Shown here one piece after another: positions 52,845 through 62,270 of a DNA stretch of 64,000 nt; the stretch's first letter is position 1; each line of letters opens with the position of its first letter. The DNA is from Acinetobacter oleivorans DR1 (lineage in GTDB: Bacteria; Pseudomonadota; Gammaproteobacteria; Pseudomonadales; Moraxellaceae), in contig NC_014259.1 in the NCBI RefSeq assembly GCF_000196795.1, forward strand, positions 1,984,001 to 2,048,000. Direction: 5' to 3'. The notes below the pieces were generated by a model, which made no database searches, had not been told where the DNA came from, and worked only from the letters and a program-made list of their open reading frames with translations. The position numbers and the translations under genes were made by a program.

Positions 52845-54218
52845 ATGAATAATATTCCACATGCAAATAAGTCATTCTGGTTAGCCCACTCAGGCGAATA
52901 CATTCCTTCACCACCTCTTAAAGGTAGCATCGATGTAGATGTGGTGATTATTGGAGGAGGGTTTACTGGATTATCTACCGCCTATCACATAAAAAAAGCC
53001 GATTCTGCTGCATCAGTGGCTGTTCTTGAAGGCGAATGTGTGGCATTTGGTGCCTCAGGCCGTACATCTGGTTGGGTTGTGCCAGTTCCAGTACTTGACC
53101 CCACCACTGCAAAAGTACTTTATGGAAAAGAAAGATTAACTGAGCTTCAAAATTTCGCATGGAATGGTCTGGACTATGTGCAGGACCTCATCAAACGCGA
53201 AAATATGGATAGCGATTTTGAAATGCCCGGTGTGACATTTACGACACTTCGCGGCCATGAAAAAAGATTAGAGCAATTTACTCAATACTGGCACGATCAA
53301 CCTCGCTCAAAAGACAGTGTGTATATGGATCGAGCTACAGTCAGCCAAGCGCTAAATAGTGATGCATTTTCTGGTGGTTGCCGAATGCCACATTCTGGAC
53401 AAGTCAACCCTGTAAAGCATTCTCGAGAACTCAAGCGAATAGCTGAAGCTGCGGGCGCACAAATTTTTGAGCAAACACCAGTACTGGATATAGAAGATAA
53501 GGAAAAGTTCTTTATTCTCAAAACTCCAGAAGGTGAGGTTAGAGCCAAACATATTGTATTGGGAACAAATGGTTTTACCCATTTACTACAACCAGAATTG
53601 GGGCTTAAACGCGCACAACTTCCAATGTTTGTGTATCAGTTAATTACTGAACCTTTAACTGATGAAGATTGGAAAGCGCTTGGTTGGAAACATCGTGGTC
53701 AGTTTTATGACAAAACAACTTATTGTCCTCCAACCTGTAGAACGACTGTAGATGGAAGATTGCAATTTAACCTATGTGATATCTACGTGGGTGAAGGGCG
53801 CTCTATGGACGAAGCTCAGAAAGTGCAGTTTTATGATGCCGCTGAGCGAATGTATAAAAAGGTATTTCCTGCATTTCAGAAATTAAAAATTGCTCAACGT
53901 TGGAGTGGCGCTTGTTCTATTCCTTTTGACGTAAGGTCTCAAGTGGGCACACTTCATAATGGTCGTATTTCTTATGCCTATGGATACAGTGGTGCGGGCG
54001 TAATGATGTCACAAAATTATGGCCGAATTTTAGCTGATCTTGCATTGCAACGTAAAACGGAGCTTACCGAGCATTGGTTTGTTGCCAATGGAGAAAAAGG
54101 ACACGCTAAATTTAAACGTTTCCCATTAATTCCGGGTCTTATCGCTGCGCTACGTACTTATTTCGAATACGAACGAGTATCAGCACTTTCTAGGAGAAGA
54201 CGCCTTGGACTCGATTAA
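52845..54218 (+). CDS. FAD-dependent oxidoreductase (DAO/PuuB-like)
   Basis: 457 residues. The FAD-binding fingerprint VDVVIIGGGFTGLSTAYHIKKA opens the protein; the DAO-family segment VAVLEGECVAFGASGRTSGWV and a C-terminal GRISYAYGYSGAGVMMSQNYGRILADL (FAD closing motif) are clear. It is related to gamma-glutamylputrescine oxidase and amine/glycine-type oxidases, but the substrate is unknown. Perfect ribosome site AAGGAG six bases before ATG. Its last codons overlap the next gene's start by 14 bp. The palindrome 184 bp upstream puts it under the TetR regulator. Confidence 0.87.
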   Translation: MNNIPHANKSFWLAHSGEYIPSPPLKGSIDVDVVIIGGGFTGLSTAYHIKKADSAASVAVLEGECVAFGASGRTSGWVVPVPVLDPTTAKVLYGKERLTELQNFAWNGLDYVQDLIKRENMDSDFEMPGVTFTTLRGHEKRLEQFTQYWHDQPRSKDSVYMDRATVSQALNSDAFSGGCRMPHSGQVNPVKHSRELKRIAEAAGAQIFEQTPVLDIEDKEKFFILKTPEGEVRAKHIVLGTNGFTHLLQPELGLKRAQLPMFVYQLITEPLTDEDWKALGWKHRGQFYDKTTYCPPTCRTTVDGRLQFNLCDIYVGEGRSMDEAQKVQFYDAAERMYKKVFPAFQKLKIAQRWSGACSIPFDVRSQVGTLHNGRISYAYGYSGAGVMMSQNYGRILADLALQRKTELTEHWFVANGEKGHAKFKRFPLIPGLIAALRTYFEYERVSALSRRRRLGLD

Positions 54219-54894
54219 ACAATATGATGATGGACACGTATTTACAGCGTGGGTTGCACTAATCGGTACGGTAATGGCTGCAACTTGCTTACTTTGTTTT
54301 CTTGCAGTTACAGGTTTTGATTTGCATCAAATATTTAAACCTGAATTTGCATTAACTTTGTCGGCAAAAGACCAAGCACTTTTCAGAACTTCAATGATTT
54401 CTGATTGTTTTGGTTTTTATCTTCCGTTTCTGGCTGTGGGCGTATATCTGTGGAGAAAGTTGCGCTCTTCGGGAGGGTTGTTGTCCGATATCGCTATTTT
54501 ATTCCTTGTCATTTCAACCATGTTAGGTATAGCAGGGGCTGTTTTACAGGCCTCTGTATTAGGACCACTTGCTGAAACATATATGTCTGGAAATGAAATG
54601 GCTAAACAGGCAGCGGGCACTGTTTGGGCTACCATTTCGCAAGGCTCTCAAAATGGCTTATGGCCAATGGAAGGACCGACAATCGGTTTCTGGGCAATAG
54701 TTAACGGACTACTTCTGAGAAAAAACAAATCTGCTTTAGGTTTCCCATTGGTTTTGGTTGGGTTGGGATATGTTGGATTTGCTACACTTCTTTTCTCAGG
54801 CTTTCCTAAAGTAGCCTTACTTCTTGAACTGTTTTTATTACCAGTGCAGGTCGTATGGCTAAGTCTTTTCGGTTTGGGTTTATTACGAAAATAG
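54205..54894 (+). CDS. Six-span membrane protein with TTG start
   Basis: 229 residues with about six membrane spans (HVFTAWVALIGTVMAATCLLCFLAV, FGFYLPFLAVGVYLW, DIAILFLVISTMLGIAGAVLQ, TIGFWAIVNGLLLR, LVLVGLGYVGFATLLFSG, LLLELFLLPVQVVWLSLFGLG). No family is certain; a DUF4386-like protein is possible. It starts at TTG with AGGAG 8 bases upstream (54192-54196) inside the preceding gene, which marks this rare start as real and couples the two proteins. Its role in the pathway is unknown; transport or anchoring is a guess. Confidence 0.7.
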   Translation: MDSIKQYDDGHVFTAWVALIGTVMAATCLLCFLAVTGFDLHQIFKPEFALTLSAKDQALFRTSMISDCFGFYLPFLAVGVYLWRKLRSSGGLLSDIAILFLVISTMLGIAGAVLQASVLGPLAETYMSGNEMAKQAAGTVWATISQGSQNGLWPMEGPTIGFWAIVNGLLLRKNKSALGFPLVLVGLGYVGFATLLFSGFPKVALLLELFLLPVQVVWLSLFGLGLLRK

Positions 54895-54991
54895 ATTTAA
54901 AGAATTTTAGAGCCATGTTGTGAAATATGGCTCTAAACATAAAAAACTATCCTAAGGATTTTGGGAAATAACAACGAAAAAGGATATAGGT

Positions 54992-56251
54992 ATGAATGGA
55001 ATGCCAACTAATAGGACAAATCCGATTTTAATAGGAATGCTTGGCGTATTTGTGAGTAACATTAGTCACGCTTCAGCCTTGGAACAATCAGGCCAATCTA
55101 TCTTGCCATTTCTAGAAAACGGTAATTATGCAGAAGCGAATTTATTTGCAGTCGATTCATCTGTTTCTGGCATAGTCAACGATAGAGCCGATCTTGTACG
55201 AGATCATCAAAGTCGTGATACAGGCGATATTGCAGAAAGTACGCAGTTCTATACAGCTGCTCTAAAGTTACAACTTACAGATCGTTTAAGTTTTGGTGTG
55301 TTATACGATCAGCCTTTTAGTGCTGACATTAAATATCCGGCACGTTCTAATAATAGTTATTTTGATAATGACGTTAGCCATCAAGGTACATTCGTAAAAG
55401 CCGATACTCAAAATTTAAGTATGATTGTGGGTTATTCACCAGTTGAGCATTTTCAGATTTACGGTGGACCAGTTTATCAAACCGTAAAAGCAAACCTAGG
55501 TCTTCGGGGCAATGCCTATACTCAGGCTTTTAATGGCTATAATGCTAAGTTTAAACAAGAAGGCGAAGTCGGTTGGTTGTTAGGAGGAAGTTATCAATTA
55601 CCTGATCTTGCCTTAAAAGCAGCGGTAACCTATCGGTCCAAAATCAAATATAAATTTCAAGTAGATGAAGATATTTATGGTGAACCACTAAAACTCGTTG
55701 AAAATGAGAAAACCCAATTAGAGACTCCAGCATCATTAAATATTGATTTTCAAACAGGTATTTCTGAACAATCACTTGTTTATATGAATTTAAGATGGGT
55801 GAATTGGAAAGAGTTTGAAACACGCCCTCCGCAATATGGCGCTCTATCTGAAATTATTATGAAAGAGGCAACTGGTGGAGCTTATACCCAAGGCTTTAAG
55901 CTCGATTCTTATCAGAACGATCAATATAGTGCGACTGTCGGTCTCGCACATCAATTTACAGAAAAATGGGGTGCTTCAACAGATGTAAGTTGGGATTCTG
56001 GTACGGGTGATCCTGCATCAACAATGGGACCAATCAAAGGTTCATGGTCGCTTGGTTTAGGTGTCCAATTTAACCCTGCTAAAAACTACTTTATAGCTGG
56101 TGGTATAAAATATTATTGGTTAGGTGATACAAAAACCGAAGATGGAACTTATTACTTGCCAATAGAAGGAATTAAACCATTCGCAGAACAGGCAGATTTT
56201 AAAGACAATCATGCAATCGCCTATGGTCTAAAATTTGGATATCGGTTTTAA
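54992..56251 (+). CDS. FadL/OmpP1-family outer membrane transporter
   Basis: 419 residues with a signal peptide ending near SHASA, then the FadL-like N-terminal segment SGQSILPFLENGNYAEANLFAVDSSVSG, alternating beta strands and a C-terminal Phe (AIAYGLKFGYRF) as in outer membrane barrels. FadL-type porins admit hydrophobic compounds such as fatty acids, alkanes or aromatics. Ribosome site AAAAAGGATATAGGT. A hairpin (TTTAGAGCCAT/ATGGCTCTAAA at 54906-54936) lies between it and the preceding gene. It supports uptake of a hydrophobic substrate for the monooxygenase. Confidence 0.85.
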   Translation: MNGMPTNRTNPILIGMLGVFVSNISHASALEQSGQSILPFLENGNYAEANLFAVDSSVSGIVNDRADLVRDHQSRDTGDIAESTQFYTAALKLQLTDRLSFGVLYDQPFSADIKYPARSNNSYFDNDVSHQGTFVKADTQNLSMIVGYSPVEHFQIYGGPVYQTVKANLGLRGNAYTQAFNGYNAKFKQEGEVGWLLGGSYQLPDLALKAAVTYRSKIKYKFQVDEDIYGEPLKLVENEKTQLETPASLNIDFQTGISEQSLVYMNLRWVNWKEFETRPPQYGALSEIIMKEATGGAYTQGFKLDSYQNDQYSATVGLAHQFTEKWGASTDVSWDSGTGDPASTMGPIKGSWSLGLGVQFNPAKNYFIAGGIKYYWLGDTKTEDGTYYLPIEGIKPFAEQADFKDNHAIAYGLKFGYRF

Positions 56252-56256
56252 TTTTT

Positions 56257-56290
56257 AAATGGAGCGGTTGATTTTAATTACTCCATTTAT
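56257..56290. terminator. Weak convergent terminator
   Basis: AAATGGAG (56257-56264) pairs with CTCCATTT (56281-56288) around a 16-base loop between the porin gene and the convergent UvrA-like gene. The T tract is poor. Confidence 0.4.
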
Positions 56291-56365
56291 TTATTCCTTG
56301 ATACATGCCGCTCTGCTTCAAGCAAAATCTGATTCACTGTTGTGCCAAGCTAGTTAATCAAATCT

Positions 56366-58627
56366 TTACAGCTCTAGATATTTTTTCAAATAGTGGCCTG
56401 TGAATGATTTTTCTGCGGAGAGCAAACTAGTAACAGTTCCAGAGAACACCAATTCACCACCTTTGTCACCAGCTAATGGACCAATATCAATAATCCAATC
56501 TGCTTGGCTAATAATGTCTAGGTTATGTTCAATAACGATGATCGTATTGCCTTTTTCAACTAAGCTATTTAATAAACTAATCAATTTTTCAGTATCAGAA
56601 GGGTGTAAGCCTGTACTCGGCTCATCTAATACAAAAATATTATCTGTTTCATTGAGCTCTTTTGAGAGTTTTAATCTTTGGCGCTCGCCACCAGAGAAAG
56701 TATTTAAGCGTTGGCCGATTGCAATATAGTCTAACCCTAAGCTTACCAATGAATTAAATTGCTGTTGTAAATTACGATCTTCAAAAAAGTGGCCGGCTTC
56801 TGTAACAGTCATTTTTAAGATTTCAGCAATGTTTTTATCTTTATATTGATACTTTAACACCTCTGGGGCGTATCCTGAGCCGTGACAAAGGTCGCATGTC
56901 ATTTCAACATCATCTAAAAATGCGAGTTCAATTTTCTCGATACCTGATCCTTTACATTGAGGACAAGCACCTTCGCTGTTAAAACTAAAGAGCTTAGCAC
57001 TCACTTTATTTGCTTTTGCAAATAGTTGGCGAATCGGATCAAGAAGGTCTAGATAGGTCAGTAAATTTGACCGAATGCTTGCAGTAATTGCAGATTGATC
57101 AATTACTTTTGTTTCAGGATATTGTTGAGGTAAGACTTTACTGATTAATGTACTTTTTCCAGAGCCCGCAACACCTGTAATAACGCTTAGACAATTTTTG
57201 GGAATATCGACATCAATATTTTTTAGATTAAATAAATGGGCATTTTTAATCGAAATCCATTCACAACGAATGCGGGGTGTTTTCTTATAGGTATTTGGTC
57301 TTTTAAAAAACTGGCCTGTTAAACCTGATGAGTTCTTTAATTCTTCGAAAGTGCCTTGGTAAATGATTTGACCACCATTGACACCAGAAAGAGGACCCAT
57401 ATCAATGACATGGTCCGCTGTTCTAATAAGATCAGGGTCATGTTCAACCAGTAAAACACTATTTCCTTTATCTCTAATCTTTTGAATGATTTTAATAATA
57501 TTATCTAAATCTTTTGGATGCAGCCCAATACTTGGCTCATCAAAAATGTAGAGCAGATCAACTAGACTATTACCCAAATGTTTAACCATTTTGATTCGTT
57601 GTGATTCACCGCCCGATAATGTATTGCTCACACGATTAAGGTTTAAGTAACTGAGACCAACTAAGTTTAAGTTACTCAGCTTATTAATGAGTTCATGTAA
57701 AACGGTTTCAAATTTTTCACTTTTTATGGACTCTATAAACTCTAAAAGCATTGATACAGATAGGGCTGTACATTCAGCAATATTTTTACCGTTAATCTTA
57801 CAAGATAAAGATTTTTGATTAAGTCGTTGGCCTTTACATAAAGAACATTCTTTGGTTGTAATAATCTGCTCAAGTTTATTCCCATAACGATTTCTTTCCC
57901 GTGTTTCTCCTTTTAAAAAGTTACGTTCAAATCTGGTCACCAATCCTTCGTAAAGTGCAGTTTTTCTCCATTTACTTGTTGGATTCAAAGGTTTGTGTTG
58001 AGGGGCATACAGCAACAAGTCCCATTCTTTTTCACTATAATCTTTTAACTTTTTATCTAAATTGAAATAACCTGAATCTGCATATCGAGTCCAACGCCAT
58101 GCTGTAGGTTGATAGGTAGGAAAATTGATAGCGCCTTCTTCATTTAAGGATTTATCTAAATCTAATATTTTATTAATATCAATTGTTTGCTCTAAACCAA
58201 TACCTTCGCATTGTGGACACATGCCATTAGGATGATTAAAAGAAAAAACATTCGAATATCCAACAAATGGTTCGCCCATACGTGAAAATAATAAGCGAAG
58301 ATTGGCGTAAATATCAGTAATTGTAGCAACGGTCGAGCGGATGTTACCCGTTAAACGTTTTTGATTAATAATGACAGGTACATTTAAATTCTCAATTTTA
58401 TCAACGTCAGCTACGCCAAAATGCTGTAAACGATTGCGGACAAAACTATCTTGAGTTTCATTAATTTGTCTTTGTGCTTCTGCGCCAATGGTTTCAAAAA
58501 CTAAAGACGATTTACCTGAGCCAGAGACTCCAGTAAAGACAACAATTTCATGTTTTGGGATTTTTAATGAAATATTTTTAAGGTTATTTTGTCTGGCTCC
58601 ATAAATATTTATTGTTCTTTTAGTCAT
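56366..58627 (-). CDS. UvrA-like ABC ATPase (excinuclease-type, short form)
   Basis: 753 residues, shorter than UvrA (~940). Two Walker A motifs, GVSGSGKSSLVFETIG and GVAGSGKSTLISKVL; two ABC signatures, LSGGESQRIKMVKHLG and FSGGERQRLKLSKEL; and four Cys-pair motifs (CPQCEGIG, CSLCKGQR, CPQCKGSG, CDLCHGSG) show the UvrA domain order. Short paralogs of this type are linked to drug or antibiotic self-resistance in some bacteria and to DNA repair in others. It is not the housekeeping UvrA by size. No uvrB or uvrC beside it. Confidence 0.87.
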   Translation of the reverse strand: MTKRTINIYGARQNNLKNISLKIPKHEIVVFTGVSGSGKSSLVFETIGAEAQRQINETQDSFVRNRLQHFGVADVDKIENLNVPVIINQKRLTGNIRSTVATITDIYANLRLLFSRMGEPFVGYSNVFSFNHPNGMCPQCEGIGLEQTIDINKILDLDKSLNEEGAINFPTYQPTAWRWTRYADSGYFNLDKKLKDYSEKEWDLLLYAPQHKPLNPTSKWRKTALYEGLVTRFERNFLKGETRERNRYGNKLEQIITTKECSLCKGQRLNQKSLSCKINGKNIAECTALSVSMLLEFIESIKSEKFETVLHELINKLSNLNLVGLSYLNLNRVSNTLSGGESQRIKMVKHLGNSLVDLLYIFDEPSIGLHPKDLDNIIKIIQKIRDKGNSVLLVEHDPDLIRTADHVIDMGPLSGVNGGQIIYQGTFEELKNSSGLTGQFFKRPNTYKKTPRIRCEWISIKNAHLFNLKNIDVDIPKNCLSVITGVAGSGKSTLISKVLPQQYPETKVIDQSAITASIRSNLLTYLDLLDPIRQLFAKANKVSAKLFSFNSEGACPQCKGSGIEKIELAFLDDVEMTCDLCHGSGYAPEVLKYQYKDKNIAEILKMTVTEAGHFFEDRNLQQQFNSLVSLGLDYIAIGQRLNTFSGGERQRLKLSKELNETDNIFVLDEPSTGLHPSDTEKLISLLNSLVEKGNTIIVIEHNLDIISQADWIIDIGPLAGDKGGELVFSGTVTSLLSAEKSFTGHYLKKYLEL

Positions 58628-58778
58628 GTGTGATCACTTGAACTTAGGGATTTATAGTAAAAGTAAAATAAAATTTATGAAAAGCGTGTAGATGTTTCTT
58701 AAATGAATTGTTTAAATATTCAACTTATAGGGCTTAATTGTTAGGAAGCTATGAATACATATTTTCCTACTAAAGAAG

Positions 58779-58798
58779 AGTGGTGGCAGTCCACCACT
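58779..58798 (-). terminator. Terminator after the VF530-type gene
   Basis: AGTGGTGG / CCACCACT with a 4-base loop. A stable hairpin downstream of the minus-strand gene ending at 58830. Confidence 0.55.
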
Positions 58799-58829
58799 AA
58801 TTAAAATACTGAAGCTAGAGTTTTGATCG

Positions 58830-59066
58830 CTACGATTTCTGTTTGGCTTTTTGGCGTAAGACATACAAATATAAGTTTTCTACTTTTTCACGTGCCCATG
58901 GTGTGGTACGTAAGAATCGTAATGATGATTTAACACTTGGATCTATACAAAAACATCTAATTTCAATTTTACGACTTAAGCCTTCAAATCCACCGTAGTA
59001 ATCCAATAATTCATCCAAAATGTCAGCAAGTTTTTTGCCGTGTAAAGGGTCATTGGAGGCGTTCAT
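58830..59066 (-). CDS. VF530-family DNA-binding protein
   Basis: 78 residues, start at the ATG at 59066. DPLHGKKLADILDELLDYYGGFEGLSRKIEIRCFCIDPSVKSSLRFLRTTPWAREKVENLYLYVL matches the small VF530 (DUF2132) family, with its hallmark PWAREKVE. These proteins form small helical dimers that bind DNA; the physiological role is unclear. It is a single gene with its own terminator. No signal peptide. Confidence 0.88.
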   Translation of the reverse strand: MNASNDPLHGKKLADILDELLDYYGGFEGLSRKIEIRCFCIDPSVKSSLRFLRTTPWAREKVENLYLYVLRQKAKQKS

Positions 59067-59120
59067 AATAGATCAACAATATTTTGGGAGTCCATTATTA
59101 TAACCTGAGCTAGTTGGAAA

Positions 59121-59186
59121 ATGAGAGGGTTGGAATTTAAACGTAATGAGCGGGAGAGATTGCTTGAGTATTTTTTGATGCATTGA
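59121..59186 (+). pseudogene. Remnant of a TetR gene 3' end
   Basis: The frame encodes ERERLLEYFLMH then stop, close to DERKRLLEYFLLGFG at the end of the TetR protein at 21230-21784. The stretch agagattgcttgagtatttt is identical in both (20 bases, extending slightly further). Only the last ~20 codons survive. It suggests a third, decayed copy of the TetR unit. Confidence 0.5.
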
Positions 59187-59871
59187 TGTGAGTATTTGAA
59201 ATACTGTATGTATTGTGGTGATAGAAATCTAAAGAATAGCTGTACACATAAATTATATAAGTTTTTTAAAAGCATGTATAGCTTTTTTAGATATTTTTTA
59301 ATTAAATTTCAATAGGATATGCTGTTGTTGAAATGTTAACCAAGAGCTTGGGCAGGCCAAGAATTTTTCTAGTTTTAGTTCCAAATGCCATTTTCGAGAT
59401 ATAAATGTTTAAAAGGCGATTTCGAAAAAGAAATCTATATAGCAGCCAGTAGTAGCCACAAAATAAAGCTCGTAAAGGTGGTGTGCAGTTCACTAGGGTA
59501 AATAAAAAGTGTAATGACATTTTATACAAAGCTGTGTAGAGAATTATTCTGGCTAAGATTAGAAATAGGGTTCAACCAATTTAAGTTGTTAAGAGTGCCA
59601 CGGCTTAGTAAGTTGCTTGGGCAACAGATGTAATTAAAGAAGCTTTTAATAATTCAGTGTAGTGAAGTATAAACGGCGTGGCATCAACGTAGAGTAGCCA
59701 GAGCCTTATATATGGTAGGTTTCCAAATCTTCTATTTAACATAATATACATTATACGAACAGTTATATAATTCACTAGTAAGTCCTTGATTCTGTTGCTG
59801 TACGTTTAGCTATACTTGTTGCCTCTACAAAGAATCATTAATTATTTTAGATGCGTATTATGCAATTTATA
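59187..59871. other. Degenerate region without a supportable gene
   Basis: Nearly 700 bp. A minus-strand open frame at 59302-59529 has no ribosome site and no recognisable protein. The sequence is broken by stops in every frame and looks like decayed accessory DNA. No RNA element copy is visible in it. Confidence 0.45.
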
Positions 59872-59897
59872 AAAAAGACCTTTGTTAAGGTCTTTTT
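59872..59897 (-). terminator. Terminator after the binding-protein gene
   Basis: AAAAAGACCTT (59872-59882), loop TGTT, AAGGTCTTTTT (59887-59897). Symmetrical A/T tracts allow termination in either direction. It lies 26 bp beyond the stop of the minus-strand gene. Confidence 0.85.
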
Positions 59898-59922
59898 GCA
59901 CAGCTAAATTAATTTCATAATT

Positions 59923-61023
59923 TTATTTTGAAGAATTCCAATAATTGACGTAATTCAACTGTTGAATCCCTCGTTCTACAAACTCAGCATTTTGCCATTG
60001 TTTTACATCAACATCGCGTTTTATCAGTTTGGCCTTTAATGCAGTCTGTACACCTTCTTGTAGATGCCCTAGATAATATTCGTCCAAAAGTGGCGAAAAA
60101 ACTGTTTTTAAGGCTTTGTCTTGTAGGCTCAATGCATAGAGTTCCGTTGGTAATCCTGCATTTTTAGTGACAAGTTGAATGGCATTATCGCGGTTTTCAG
60201 GCTGTGAAACCCAATGTGCTGATTGTAAAACCATATTGACCAATGTTTGGACAATTTCAGGATGTTGTTTAATAAATTCACTACGACCCACCAAACCTGA
60301 TTGAATTGTGCCAGCTCCATCTTGTCTCTGCCCAGTACTCAGAGGAACCTCTACAATTTTCTGTTGTTTGAGCGCTAGAATTGGCATTAAACCCCAGCTA
60401 GCATCAATTTGCTTAGCTGCAAGTGCTGCATTGGCCGCAGCAGGATCTAAATTAATAATGCGGAAATCTTTTTCAGTAAAGCCATATCGCTCGATATATT
60501 GATCAAACGACAATTGCATAGCAGTTCCTTGAAAAATCGCTATTCGTTTACCTCTTAGCTGTTCGAGACTGGTATATCCTTTATTTGGCAAAACACCTAA
60601 ATAAGCATCTATATGCCGTCCAGTTGCTACCAATAAAGTAGTATCGATTTGATTCGATTTACCAATAATAGCGGCTAAGTCACCTAAAAAAGCAAAATCT
60701 AATTGTTTATTGGCCAAGGCTTCATTAATTACTGGCCCTGCACCTTTAAAAAATTGCCATTCAACCTGAATATTTTTCTTTGCAAATTCTTTTTCAAGTA
60801 ACTGATTTAAATATATATAATCAACTAAGGGTGTGCCGCTGCTGTGTCTTTCACTACTGCTTAGATCAGGTACTGCAATTCTAATTTTTACAATGTTTTC
60901 AGTCTGATTTGTTGTTTTTGATGGTGCTGATGAAGATGGTTTGAAAATAAACAGTAGCAAAGCGACAAAAATAAGTGCAGGAATAATCCAGATAAATCGA
61001 TTACGTTTTGATAGTGTGGCCAT
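59923..61023 (-). CDS. ABC-type sulfonate/taurine-like substrate-binding protein
   Basis: The ATG at 61023 is preferred (GAGAAAAACGAT upstream); the open frame runs to 61065. About 366 residues. A membrane anchor or uncleaved signal (RFIWIIPALIFVALLLFIF) is followed by an SsuA/NMT1-like domain: KIRIAVPDLSSSERHSSG, AFLGDLAAIIGKSN, LRGKRIAIFQGTAMQLSFDQYIERYG, DASWGLMPILALKQQ. It would bind an aliphatic sulfonate, sulfate ester or nitrate-like ligand. No permease or ATPase gene is inside the window. It lies 72 bp downstream of the dioxygenase gene in the same direction. Confidence 0.82.
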   Translation of the reverse strand: MATLSKRNRFIWIIPALIFVALLLFIFKPSSSAPSKTTNQTENIVKIRIAVPDLSSSERHSSGTPLVDYIYLNQLLEKEFAKKNIQVEWQFFKGAGPVINEALANKQLDFAFLGDLAAIIGKSNQIDTTLLVATGRHIDAYLGVLPNKGYTSLEQLRGKRIAIFQGTAMQLSFDQYIERYGFTEKDFRIINLDPAAANAALAAKQIDASWGLMPILALKQQKIVEVPLSTGQRQDGAGTIQSGLVGRSEFIKQHPEIVQTLVNMVLQSAHWVSQPENRDNAIQLVTKNAGLPTELYALSLQDKALKTVFSPLLDEYYLGHLQEGVQTALKAKLIKRDVDVKQWQNAEFVERGIQQLNYVNYWNSSK

Positions 61024-61095
61024 ATCGTTTTTCTCAACAACATATACAACGTCACCGCTTAACAACAGTGACGTTTTGCATGTTTAAAATAGTCT

Positions 61096-62049
61096 TTAGT
61101 TGGCATTTAAAACAGCGTGAAGCTTGGCTTTTTCGAGTTGTTCTGCTGATAAATCTTTGGGTAATGTGGTTTTACCTTTTAAGCCATGTACACCAGTCGT
61201 TACTTCACCGGCAAGCGTAATTCGGCGTACAACGCGATGTTGATCGCCATAATCGTTAACTGCATAGTGCTGTGTAGAGCGATTATCCCAAATCACGACA
61301 TCTCCTTCCTGCCATTGCCAACGCACTGTATTTTCTGGTCGCGTTACTTTTTCTTGTAAAATATTAAATAAAAGCTGTGAATCACTTTGGCTAAACCCCA
61401 CAAGCCGTTTGAAAAAATGCCCAAGTAATAGGCTTTTCTTGCCCGTTTCTGGATGTAATACGACTACCGGATGCTCTGTCTCATACTTGGTAGATACAAA
61501 AATTTTCTTCAGTCTTTCGAGTTGTTCTGGCTCGACATTTTGTTTTGGTCCACCATAATCATATTCATTAGAGTGTACAGCTACCAATTGCTCAGCAAAT
61601 TGCTTTAAAAGCTCAGGAAGATCTTCATAGGCTGTTTCAGTATTTGCCCAAGTTGTATCGCCACCTGTTTCAGGGATAATTAGACTTCTCAAGATACTAA
61701 TTTTAGGATAGGCATCGACAAAAGTGACATCAGTATGCCAAGAATTGGCACGGGCACCTTTTTGTGAGTCAAGTTCAAAAATAAAATCTGTGCCATCCAC
61801 TGCTGGTACTGTTGGGTGTTTAACGGGTGATCCAAATAATTCTGCAAATTTTTCTTGTTCCGTGTCCCCCAAATGTTGCTGGCCACGAAAGAAGAGTACT
61901 TTATACTCTAGTAGCGCATCGTGTATAAACTGAACTGTAGATGAATCAAGCTCAGAGCTTAAATGAATGCCTGATATTTCAGCCCCAATTCGACCAGTTA
62001 ATTTTTTAACGTGAAGTTGTTGTGCTGGTTTCTGAATAAATGTGGTCAT
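61096..62049 (-). CDS. TauD/TfdA-family 2-oxoglutarate-dependent dioxygenase
   Basis: 317 residues. The iron ligands are His105 and Asp107 in ANSWHTDVTFVDAYPK and His261 in RSTQHYAVNDYGDQHR, with Arg272 for 2-oxoglutarate. The N-terminal GRIGAEISGIHLSSELD is shared with TauD and alkylsulfatase AtsK. Such enzymes hydroxylate taurine, other sulfonates or sulfate esters to release sulfite or sulfate. With the sulfonate-type binding protein and the nearby arylsulfatase this marks sulfur scavenging. Its upstream region is shared, divergently, with the Crp/Fnr gene. Confidence 0.9.
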   Translation of the reverse strand: MTTFIQKPAQQLHVKKLTGRIGAEISGIHLSSELDSSTVQFIHDALLEYKVLFFRGQQHLGDTEQEKFAELFGSPVKHPTVPAVDGTDFIFELDSQKGARANSWHTDVTFVDAYPKISILRSLIIPETGGDTTWANTETAYEDLPELLKQFAEQLVAVHSNEYDYGGPKQNVEPEQLERLKKIFVSTKYETEHPVVVLHPETGKKSLLLGHFFKRLVGFSQSDSQLLFNILQEKVTRPENTVRWQWQEGDVVIWDNRSTQHYAVNDYGDQHRVVRRITLAGEVTTGVHGLKGKTTLPKDLSAEQLEKAKLHAVLNAN

Positions 62050-62270
62050 GTTAATTTCCTGTCATAATATATGACTGAATTTTTATCAGAAACGGCGGCT
62101 TATTCTGTTATTTCAGAGACAATCCATCACGTAAAAAATTATTTTGTTATTTAAATAATTAATAACACGCACATATGAAAATTAAATATGAAATTATATT
62201 TTTTTAAAATTTGAATAAATTTTAACTCTGATAAGCTGGTTAAAATCTTAGTTTATATCTCTGATTTATC

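Noticed and set aside
59302..59529. Minus-strand 75-residue frame in the decayed region
   Set aside because: No ribosome site, no recognisable fold or homolog, and it lies in a stretch full of stops.
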